A DNA stretch of 64,000 nucleotides from a bacterium SCSIO 12827 (GTDB taxonomy: Bacteria; Pseudomonadota; Alphaproteobacteria; Rhodospirillales; Casp-alpha2): assembly GCA_024397995.1 (NCBI GenBank), contig CP073746.1, forward strand, positions 3,594,001-3,658,000. The letters run 5' to 3'. Position numbers and translations under genes: made by a program. The notes under the pieces are model-generated. The model saw only the letters and a list, made by a program, of their open reading frames with translations, had not been told where the DNA came from and made no database searches. Position 1 is the first letter of the stretch; each line of letters begins with the position of its first letter. Positions 38,434-45,120 of the stretch are shown one piece after another.

Positions 38434-39093
38434 TCAGGCCGCGCCGCGCTTCAGGATGTCCATGGCGCTGTTGAGCTGGCTCATGCGCCGATGGTCGCCG
38501 TGGGGACTGTCCGGATGATGAATGGTCGCCAGCATGCGGAACCGTGCGCGCAACGTCTCGCCGTCGGGGGTGCGGCCCGGCGGGAAGCCGAGGACGTAAA
38601 GGGCGTCCTCGCGCGAGCGCACACCGTCGTTCAAGGGGTCGAAGGAAAGCACCGAAACGATGGTGCGCAGACGGACGATCTCTTCGGGGTCGACGACCTC
38701 CCGTCCGGTCGTTTCCGGCGGCTCTTGCGGGGCGTCCTCGGAATGCAGCAACACCCGAGTTTCCCCGTGATCCAAGGCCAGGGCGATGGCCAGGGCGCGG
38801 CGCATGAATTCAACCTCGAAGCCGGGCGCCATCCGTACCTGCAGGCGCGGCTTGCGCCGCCATGGACGGCCCTTGGCCGTGCCGGATTTGAGAATGACCG
38901 TTTCGCGGTCGTCCTGATCCGGCTCGCCCGGATCGGGGAAATCCCGGATCACGCCTTCCGGAACGACCAGCAGCACCGAGCGCGCCAGATCGCCCACGTT
39001 GACACGCCGCCGGGCGGCCAAGTCCATCACCGCGTCGCGGAACGCGGAGGCACATGGAATGGTATAGGAATGTTTTTTAATGTCCTGGGTCAT
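38434..39093 (-). CDS. J-domain-like protein with novel N-terminal region
   Basis: A 219-residue cytoplasmic protein. The C-terminal about 60 residues form a J-domain-like segment: DALYVLGFPPGRTPDGETLRARFR, then HHPDSPHGD with the diagnostic HPD tripeptide, and LNSAMDILKRG. It may therefore recruit a DnaK-type chaperone. The N-terminal part (TIPCASAFRDAVMDLAARRRVNVGDLARSVL) looks like a ribbon-helix-helix or other small DNA/protein-binding fold, with a charged middle. ATG 39093 follows GGGGCAAGG. I do not recognise a named family; function unknown. Confidence 0.65.
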   Translation of the reverse strand: MTQDIKKHSYTIPCASAFRDAVMDLAARRRVNVGDLARSVLLVVPEGVIRDFPDPGEPDQDDRETVILKSGTAKGRPWRRKPRLQVRMAPGFEVEFMRRALAIALALDHGETRVLLHSEDAPQEPPETTGREVVDPEEIVRLRTIVSVLSFDPLNDGVRSREDALYVLGFPPGRTPDGETLRARFRMLATIHHPDSPHGDHRRMSQLNSAMDILKRGAA

Positions 39094-39774
39094 TGCCTTG
39101 CCCCATACCTGTTCGCTGCCGACGTCACCCCTCCGGCCTGCCGTCCCGCCCCGAACCGGGATCCCCGCGAACGTCGGATGGCCGTCCGGCCGGTCCGGTC
39201 CATACCCGTGATGCAATGAATTTACCCGCTCGCCGGCACCATGCAACTGCTATCGTTGTTAAGCGGGGGCCAGACAGCCGAAACACCGGCGGCAGAGGTC
39301 TTGAACATCAACGGGCCTTCTCCCGAATCCAAGGTTATTGTTGAGGTAAATTGGTTAATGTTTTGATAATTCAGGACTTCACATCCATATGGACAGGCGG
39401 GCATTGACCCGGCCCGAAGGAAGCCGGCTGGACCTCGGCGGCTCGAAACCAGCCCCGTGAAGGACAAAATCGTTCCGCAACAGTGGCGGAATCGCACTTT
39501 CGCAACTACTTGCGCAGTATTGCGGTCCGATTCGCGGACCGGACGTTGATTTTGTTAACCATTAAAATTCAATTAGTTAGGCGGTTTCGCTGAGATTCCG
39601 TCACGCTCCAAAGCATCGCCGCAGTTGGCTGCCGCCCTCCCGCTTGCTAGACTGAGCACCGACTTGACGTCCAGGATGGCCCGAGGAACGGGCCGTTCCG
39701 CGCATTCCGGACCGCGCACAGAACGGACCGCGGCCGCCAGAACGAACCGCCCCACTGAGGAACGGTTCCCGGGA
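39094..39774. other. 681-base intergenic region, partly AT-rich
   Basis: No convincing gene. The reading frames here lack ribosome-binding sites and family resemblance. The part from about 39330 to 39600 is clearly AT-richer than the flanks and holds promoter-like hexamers (TTGATA 39363-39368; TAAAAT 39563-39568) and two small hairpins: 39501-39514, and the 7-pair stem CGGTCCG/CGGACCG at 39523-39541. It may contain the promoter and leader of the plus-strand gene at 39775, or an unrecognised small RNA. Confidence 0.4.
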
Positions 39775-40515
39775 ATGTCCATGGCCACGGACATCAACGC
39801 CGCCATCGCCACGCAATTGAACCTGTCGAGCGGGCTTGCCGTCAGCCGTGCCCGCAGTGCCCTTTCCTTCGAACGAACCGCGGCGGCGACACCGTCCCGC
39901 GCCACCCCCGATTCCCTTGGCCTGTCCCTTGATCCGCGGCAAGGCATCACCCTGCGTGCGGCCGACGCCGCCACCGCCCTCGGCCGCGCCACGACGGCGG
40001 GCGGGCAGATCGTCAATCATCTGCGCGCCCTGGAAGAGCAATTGTCCACCGCCATCAACGGCGGGCTGATATCGCCCCGCACCGCCCTTCGCCTTGACGA
40101 AACGCGGGTGTCACGGCTGAACATCACCACCGCCGCCGGGCGCGCGCTGGGTGCCATCGACCGCCTTGTCGCGCGCGCCGAAACGGGTGGCGTTAACCTG
40201 ATTTCCAGCCGCCAGGGCCGGGTAACCATCCAGACCACGGAATTCGGCGGCCGCATCACCGTGCGCGCCCAACCGCTCGACAGCACAGGCCTGGACCTTG
40301 CCGGGATCAGCGCCCTGACCCAGGATGAGGCGGTGGCGGCCCGCACCCGCGTGCGCGTCGCCCTACGCACGGCGGAAAGCCGGCTGTCGAGCCTGGCCGC
40401 TCTGGGCGACACGCTTGAGTTCCGCGGCGGCACCGCTCAGTCCTTTATCCAGATCGGCAATGAAGGATTGTTCGAAAGCGCGGTGCGCGGGCGATTGGTC
40501 AATCTTCGCGCCTAA
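39775..40515 (+). CDS. Hypothetical helical protein, weakly flagellin-like
   Basis: A 246-residue protein with no signal peptide or cysteines, rich in Ala, Arg, Thr and Leu. N- and C-terminal helical stretches (TDINAAIATQLNLSSGLAVS; AARTRVRVALRTAESRLSSL) flank a central beta-like part (GRVTIQTTEFGGRITVRAQP). That plan, and the ending helix, faintly recall flagellin or hook-associated proteins, but key flagellin motifs are absent and no flagellar gene is nearby. ATG 39775 or 39781 fits; GAGGAACG lies upstream. Function unknown. Confidence 0.6.
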   Translation: MSMATDINAAIATQLNLSSGLAVSRARSALSFERTAAATPSRATPDSLGLSLDPRQGITLRAADAATALGRATTAGGQIVNHLRALEEQLSTAINGGLISPRTALRLDETRVSRLNITTAAGRALGAIDRLVARAETGGVNLISSRQGRVTIQTTEFGGRITVRAQPLDSTGLDLAGISALTQDEAVAARTRVRVALRTAESRLSSLAALGDTLEFRGGTAQSFIQIGNEGLFESAVRGRLVNLRA

Positions 40516-40656
40516 ACACCGCCGTTCATCAGGCAAGTCTTTTTTTCGCCCTTCGGGCCGATTTTTAGTTTGAAAAGCAGGTGACCGCCGCGTTACGTAG
40601 TGCGACTAAGTGCTCTCCCCCTGTCACCCCATAGAAGACCAAGAAACCGAAGAAGA

Positions 40657-40863
40657 ATGAAGAAGCGTCGCATCGACCTTGGCGCCCGTTTCGTGAAGGT
40701 GGACGAACCCCGCATGGTCTGGGTCGTCGCCGCCAACGGCAGCGAACGCACGCCTGTTCCTCATTACGTTCTGGTTCGCGAAGATTCCCAAAACCGCCGC
40801 CGTACCTTGTCCGAGGCCGTGCTGCTGGATCGCAACTTCTATCGTCAGCTCCAAGAACACTGA
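40657..40863 (+). CDS. Small basic hypothetical protein
   Basis: A 68-residue basic protein starting MKKRRIDLGARFVKVDEPRM, with a central short beta-like part (VWVVAANGSERTPVPHYVLV) and a basic helix (REDSQNRRRTLSEAVLLDRNFY). The strand-rich core and charge could suit nucleic-acid binding, but no family is recognised. ATG 40657 has the purine run GAAGAAGA before it. Coding status is supported by its compact fold-like pattern and by ending just before a CRP-like site. Confidence 0.6.
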   Translation: MKKRRIDLGARFVKVDEPRMVWVVAANGSERTPVPHYVLVREDSQNRRRTLSEAVLLDRNFYRQLQEH

Positions 40864-40921
40864 CGCGCCCGGCGCACCCGCGCTCAGACCACTGCCAGCC
40901 CTTTAAATTATTTTTTTTGAA

Positions 40922-40937
40922 TGTGACTTTGGTCACT
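40922..40937. promoter_or_regulatory. CRP/FNR-family-like binding site
   Basis: TGTGA-N6-TCACT (40922-40937) differs in one base from the CRP consensus TGTGA-N6-TCACA. Its centre (40929.5) lies 41.5 bases before a presumed start at 40971, with TAGGGT at 40959-40964 as a -10 element, which is the geometry of a class II activator site. Confidence 0.5.
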
Positions 40938-40970
40938 GAATCAGACCGATCTGCCCGCTAGGGTATGGTC

Positions 40971-41066
40971 ATTGTCGAGGTATCCCTCTCCCCTCCCTCC
41001 CCGGATGCCTCGGCAGCCTCCCTGTTAAAACTCGCCGGCCCGCTCCTCGCGGGCCGGTTTTCTTTT
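40971..41066 (+). ncRNA. Candidate small RNA with anti-Shine-Dalgarno tract
   Basis: About 96 bases between a CRP-like site and a strong terminator, with no reading frame. It contains a pyrimidine tract CTCTCCCCTCCCTCCCC (about 40986-41002) complementary to ribosome-binding sites. Similar CCUCC-rich loops occur in some alphaproteobacterial regulatory RNAs. The start is inferred from the activator-site spacing; expression is not shown. Confidence 0.4.
41035..41066. terminator. Bidirectional terminator at the cassette edge
   Basis: Perfect 9-pair stem CCGGCCCGC (41035-41043) with GCGGGCCGG (41049-41057), loop TCCTC, followed by TTTTCTTTT on the plus strand. On the minus strand TTTT follows four bases after the stem, so it can also end the SGNH-gene transcript. 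Confidence 0.85.
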
Positions 41067-41082
41067 CCGTGTAGGGGGGGGC

Positions 41083-42354
41083 TTATCCGGAAAGTGTCGC
41101 GCAGGCACCGACGGGTGCATTGTCCCCGATGCTGTCCGACAGCACAGCGCCGAGCACTTCCTGCCCATGACGGTTCAGGTGCTTCCAATCGCGCGGGCCG
41201 TGGATCGCCCGAACCCGCGCCGCAGCGTGAAGCGCCACGCGGGTATCGAGAAACCCAACGCCGGCACGGCCCGCGATGTCACGCAGGCGCCGGCACAACG
41301 CATCACTGCGGGCCGCAACGGCCGCCGCAGGCCAGCGGGCTGGGCCTTTGTGGTAAGTCTGAATGACGACATGATCCGACGCCGGCTCGTAAACCGTCAG
41401 CGGGGACGGCAGATATACAGTGACGATGTCTGAATCCGGAAACAGCGCACGCAGGCGGACGAGCGCCCGTTCCGAAATCAACAAGGCGCCATCTGTTTCG
41501 GTCGGAGAAAGTTCAAGGCTTGGAGATTGCATCGGCCCGCTTACCGGTTCGGCGCGACCGTCGATGCGGATAGCATTTGAAGATTGTGAAGATGAGGGCG
41601 CCGTCACGGGGCGGTCCTGGGTCGCGGCCTGCAGTTCGGCCTCCGCCACATCGCTGCGCGACGAAAGCCCGTGACGCAGGATATTGCGGGCGAACTTTAG
41701 AGCGAAAAGATTGTAGAGCACCGTCACATTGTCCCGTTGACGGGCACCGGCGAACGTTTCGAGATAGGTATCGACGGCCGCGGCATTCGTCAGGAAGTCA
41801 TTCGGAATAGCACCTCCGAAATGAAATGCCGCGCGGCGCAGATTGTCGTCGAGATCGTTGCCTTCGTAGAAATAGGCGAACACGGTCTTCGGCCGCTCGA
41901 CCCCGTAGCGCCAACTCAGGTCCAGCCAAGTCATGTATTCTTCCGGACGCATGACCCAGGCGCCGGCACTGCCGGCCCCCGGCAACCCGAAATTGAGCAC
42001 ATCGCGTCCGGTCTTTTCGTGGATGACATGCGCCGCCTGAAACGGTGGGTTGCCCCCCTTGTCGACGGACAGAAACCAATCGCCATTCCCCTTGGCATAG
42101 GAGTCCCCGACAAGCAGCACCCATTCCCCTTTCGGCCGCAACCCGGATTTCGAGCTCTGGGCCAAGGGCTCCAACTCACCCAGGAACGCATGCAGGCGCA
42201 TGGGCAGGTTAGGAACCGCCATCGGGAAAATCACCGATTCGATCCCGCCCCAGGCAACCACCAAGGACAGCAGGAGAAGTCCGAAATTCTGCAGCGCCGA
42301 TTTCACGTTGGGTTTTCCGCCGACGGTACGCCGGCGCCCTTCAATCCAGTTCAA
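41083..42354 (-). CDS. SGNH-hydrolase-like membrane-anchored protein
   Basis: A protein of up to 423 residues. One N-terminal helix (about 19-38) is followed by a periplasmic SGNH-type domain: nucleophile block LLVGDSYAKGNGD, an Asn block FYEGNDLDDN and a C-terminal DWKHLNRHG holding Asp and His, so a full catalytic set is present. Similar proteins (AlgX/AlgJ-like or acyl-esterase-like) add or remove acyl groups on polysaccharides. The TTG start at 42354 overlaps the carbamoyltransferase gene by 14 bases; GTG 42306 is an alternative. Last gene of the SxtJ-DUF5989-carbamoyltransferase cassette. Confidence 0.8.
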   Translation of the reverse strand: MNWIEGRRRTVGGKPNVKSALQNFGLLLLSLVVAWGGIESVIFPMAVPNLPMRLHAFLGELEPLAQSSKSGLRPKGEWVLLVGDSYAKGNGDWFLSVDKGGNPPFQAAHVIHEKTGRDVLNFGLPGAGSAGAWVMRPEEYMTWLDLSWRYGVERPKTVFAYFYEGNDLDDNLRRAAFHFGGAIPNDFLTNAAAVDTYLETFAGARQRDNVTVLYNLFALKFARNILRHGLSSRSDVAEAELQAATQDRPVTAPSSSQSSNAIRIDGRAEPVSGPMQSPSLELSPTETDGALLISERALVRLRALFPDSDIVTVYLPSPLTVYEPASDHVVIQTYHKGPARWPAAAVAARSDALCRRLRDIAGRAGVGFLDTRVALHAAARVRAIHGPRDWKHLNRHGQEVLGAVLSDSIGDNAPVGACATLSG

Positions 42355-44176
42355 ACGCGTCCTTGTAGTCCGTGATCGGCGCGACGACCTGTTCGGATTT
42401 CCGCACCATGCAATTGCCGATCACAAGAAGCTCAAGTTCCGTGCCCATCAAGCATCGGAAAGCATCCTCCGGCGTGCATACGATCGGCTCCCCGCGGATA
42501 TTGAAGCTGGTATTGACCAGTACGGGACATCCTGTCACCCGATCAAATTCCGTCAACAAGGCGTGAAACCGGGGATTTGTATCCTGGGCGACCGTGTGGA
42601 GCCGGGCGGAAAAATCCACATGCGTCACCGCCGGGACCGGCGACCGCGCGATATTCAACTGATCGGCACCCCAAACGTTATGATCGGTCTCACTCGGCGC
42701 CTTCCGAAGATCCTCGCGCAACCAATCAACGAACAGCATGTAGGATGACGCCCCCCCTCCTTCGAACCAGTCTCCCGCCCGGTCCTCAAGGACAGACGGG
42801 GCGAAGGGACGGAAACTCTCCCGATACTTCACTTTCAGATTCAGCTTTCGCTGCGCATCCGCCGGGCGTGGATCGGATAATATGGAGCGCGCGCCAAGTG
42901 CCCTTGGCCCGAACTCCATCCGGCCTTGGAACCACCCCACTGCGGCACCCTCGGCCAAGGCCTTGGCGGTTTCCGTGATGACCTTCTCGTCGGACAGAAC
43001 CTGAAACCTGGCGTCCTGTGCCGCTAATCTTCGTTCGATTTCGTCCTGGGCGTATTCCGGCCCCAGATAGGCACCGGCCATGTCGTCGCCGGCGGCGGCC
43101 CTTGTCCGCGGTTGCTTCAGATACATGTGGTGGCCGGCCAATGCCGCACCCAGGGCGCCACCAGCGTCACCGGCGGCAGGCTGAATCCAGATATCGCGAA
43201 AAATGCCTTCGCGCCGCACTTTGCCGTTGGCGACGCAGTTAAGCGCAACACCACCGGCAAGACACAGATTCGAAATTCCCGTCTCAGCCGCTAGTGATCG
43301 TGCAAGGCGCAAGACCACTTCTTCGGTAACGGCCTGAATGGAAGCGGCGATATCCATGTCACGCTTTTCCAGGGGGGCTCCGGCTTGCCGGGGCGGCCCA
43401 CCGAACAGGGCATCAAAGTCCCCATTGGTCATGGTCAGGCCGGTACAGTAATTGAAATAGGATAGGTTCAACCGGAACGATCCGTCCGCCTTCAGGTCAA
43501 TCAGATTGTCGAGAATCGTATCCACATAGACAGGTTCGCCATACGGCGCCAAGCCCATGACCTTGTACTCACCAGAGTTGACCTTGAACCCCAGATAATA
43601 GGTAAACGCGGAGTACAGAAGCCCCAGCGAATGGGGGAAATGGATTTCCCGGTCGATGAGAATGTCGCTGCCCCGACCGATTGCCGCCGAGGTCGTGCTC
43701 CATTCGCCGACACCGTCCATGGTGAGAATGACCGACTCGTCGAACGGCGACGGATAAAAGGCCGATGCCGCGTGACTGAGATGATGTTCCGAGAACAACA
43801 ACTTGTTCTGCCCATCGAAGTCCCCGAACGCCGCCTTCAGACGCTTTTGCAGAAGGTCTTTGAGAAACAGCTTTTCCCGCAACCAGATCGGCATCGCGCG
43901 ACGGAACGACGCAAAACCGCGGGGAGCGAAGGCGACGTACGTCTCAAGTAGACGTTCGAACTTCAGGAAGGGCTTGTCGTAGAATACGACCGCCTCGACG
44001 TCAGAAAGCGATATCCCCGCTTGATCAAGGCAAAATCCGATGGCCTGCTGAGGAAATCCCGGGTCGTGCTTTTTCCGGGTGAACCGTTCTTCCTGCGCCG
44101 CAGAGACAACCTTACCGTCCCTGACCAGCGCCGCAGCGCTGTCGTGATAAAATGCGGAAATTCCCAGAACATACAT
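42341..44176 (-). CDS. NodU/CmcH-type O-carbamoyltransferase
   Basis: A 611-residue enzyme that transfers a carbamoyl group from carbamoyl phosphate, via carbamoyl-AMP, to a hydroxyl. The N-terminal Kae1-like domain has the metal-binding HHLSH (131-135) and MDGVGEW (about 153-159), then GEYKVMGLAPYGEP and LAGGVALNCVANGK. The C-terminal YrdC-like domain carries GRMEFGPRALGARSIL (418-433) and the closing LVNTSFNIRGEPIV. Family members modify Nod factors, cephamycin, saxitoxin (SxtI) and others. Located 18 bases after the DUF5989 gene and overlapping the SGNH gene, so part of one operon. The acceptor is unknown. Confidence 0.93.
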   Translation of the reverse strand: MYVLGISAFYHDSAAALVRDGKVVSAAQEERFTRKKHDPGFPQQAIGFCLDQAGISLSDVEAVVFYDKPFLKFERLLETYVAFAPRGFASFRRAMPIWLREKLFLKDLLQKRLKAAFGDFDGQNKLLFSEHHLSHAASAFYPSPFDESVILTMDGVGEWSTTSAAIGRGSDILIDREIHFPHSLGLLYSAFTYYLGFKVNSGEYKVMGLAPYGEPVYVDTILDNLIDLKADGSFRLNLSYFNYCTGLTMTNGDFDALFGGPPRQAGAPLEKRDMDIAASIQAVTEEVVLRLARSLAAETGISNLCLAGGVALNCVANGKVRREGIFRDIWIQPAAGDAGGALGAALAGHHMYLKQPRTRAAAGDDMAGAYLGPEYAQDEIERRLAAQDARFQVLSDEKVITETAKALAEGAAVGWFQGRMEFGPRALGARSILSDPRPADAQRKLNLKVKYRESFRPFAPSVLEDRAGDWFEGGGASSYMLFVDWLREDLRKAPSETDHNVWGADQLNIARSPVPAVTHVDFSARLHTVAQDTNPRFHALLTEFDRVTGCPVLVNTSFNIRGEPIVCTPEDAFRCLMGTELELLVIGNCMVRKSEQVVAPITDYKDAFELD

Positions 44177-44194
44177 TCGCCGCGCCGCCGTCCG

Positions 44195-44344
44195 TCAGAA
44201 CAGCGTGTAAATAAAGGGCGCAATCGCTGAGCCGTGGGACAGGACGATTAGGCCGCCGAACAAAGCCAGCATCGCGAATACGGGAAGAAGCCAGAATTTC
44301 TTGCGTACGCGCAGAAACCGCCAAAGTTCAGCAACAAAAGCCAT
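44195..44344 (-). CDS. DUF5989 (SxtK-like) 49-residue membrane protein
   Basis: Too short for most gene finders. ATG 44344 to TGA 44195 encodes 49 residues: an amphipathic basic start (MAFVAELWRFLRVRKKFWLL), one membrane helix (PVFAMLALFGGLIVL) and the end GSAIAPFIYTLF. The WRFLRxRKKFWLLP and APFIYTLF signatures are those of DUF5989 proteins, which almost always sit beside SxtJ and a carbamoyltransferase. The gene begins seven bases after the SxtJ stop and ends 18 bases before the carbamoyltransferase start. It may anchor the enzyme at the membrane (inference). Confidence 0.85.
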   Translation of the reverse strand: MAFVAELWRFLRVRKKFWLLPVFAMLALFGGLIVLSHGSAIAPFIYTLF

Positions 44345-44351
44345 GGCCTAC

Positions 44352-44798
44352 CTAAAACTGGTCTTTCAATGTGGTCGGTGCCGGGCCCGGTGGATCACGG
44401 CGGATCCAGTAGCTTTCAGCGCTTGGGTCTAGCGTCCGCGCCATCGAGTCTTTTCCGGCCATCCGCCGGATCACGCCTGTCGGCGTGACCACGGTCAACC
44501 AGACCAGACCCATTACGAGAGGACTGACAACACTATTGAGACAATGCCCCACCGCCTGCCAAGCCTTGTTTGGGCCCCGCAGCAGGTGCGGATATAAAAG
44601 CGCGATGACGAATAATGCAACGGAGGCAACGCCCGACAGGTAAGCCCCCTCTGTCGCCCAAGCGACGGTGGCGAACAGGATCAGCCACAGGGCAACCAGC
44701 GCGAACACCACGGTAAACACAAAGCCAAAGGCTCGGTCAGAGCTTGCCGGAACCTGGTCCGATAATTCCAATCGTTCGTGCAAATTGGTTTTCACCAC
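44352..44798 (-). CDS. SxtJ-family membrane protein
   Basis: A 148-residue protein with three or four hydrophobic helices: about 23-47 (FGFVFTVVFALVALWLILFA), 52-73 and 89-110 (SPLVMGLVWLTVVTPTGVI). The ending SAESYWIRRDPPGP resembles SxtJ proteins. Start GTG 44798 (or GTG 44795) follows AGGGTAGG. First gene of the four-gene cassette; the promoter should lie between it and tRNA-Thr (44799-44949). SxtJ has no assigned activity. Its helices and linkage suggest it forms a membrane platform for the carbamoyltransferase. Confidence 0.83.
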   Translation of the reverse strand: MVKTNLHERLELSDQVPASSDRAFGFVFTVVFALVALWLILFATVAWATEGAYLSGVASVALFVIALLYPHLLRGPNKAWQAVGHCLNSVVSPLVMGLVWLTVVTPTGVIRRMAGKDSMARTLDPSAESYWIRRDPPGPAPTTLKDQF

Positions 44799-44949
44799 AA
44801 AACCTACCCTGCTCGTGGTCTTATTGGGCGCGTAGAATCACCACGTGCCCGGAGATTACAGCAAGGGTCTTCTCAAAGCCAACCTCAACGGCACGCACAA
44901 TCGCCCGCGTGGTTGCACCAATGCCCGGATGGACTGTGATGATGGGAAA

Positions 44950-45025
44950 TGGTGCCGCCTGGGTGACTCGAACACCCGACCCCCGCATTACGAATGCGAT
45001 GCTCTACCAACTGAGCTAAGGCGGC
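44950..45025 (-). tRNA. tRNA-Thr (anticodon CGU)
   Basis: The complement folds as a standard 76-base tRNA: acceptor GCCGCCT/AGGCGGC, D stem GCTC/GAGC, anticodon loop TTCGTAA with anticodon CGT, T arm GGGTG-TTCGAGT-CACCC, and an encoded 3-prime CCA. It reads threonine ACG codons. Its 3-prime end faces the lower-GC SxtJ cassette, the side on which integrases usually insert islands. Confidence 0.95.
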
Positions 45026-45120
45026 GACGCGGCCCTAAGGCGCGTTTCCAGGCGGAAACTCTATCAGGCGGGCCTGCAAGTCAAGTTCAAACACGCAGCC
45101 CGGGGTCAGGGCTGCGGCGT

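Noticed and set aside
39222..39497. Minus-strand reading frame in the 681-base gap
   Set aside because: No ribosome-binding site, no recognisable pattern, and it overlaps AT-rich promoter-like sequence.
40861..41082. Duplicate of the tRNA-Thr 3-prime end as a second attachment site
   Set aside because: I looked for the tRNA end on the far side of the cassette by eye and found no convincing copy.
41083..44798. Saxitoxin biosynthesis cluster
   Set aside because: Only the SxtI/J/K-like part is present; no SxtA, SxtG or other core toxin genes are seen, and carbamoyltransferases are common in non-toxic bacteria.
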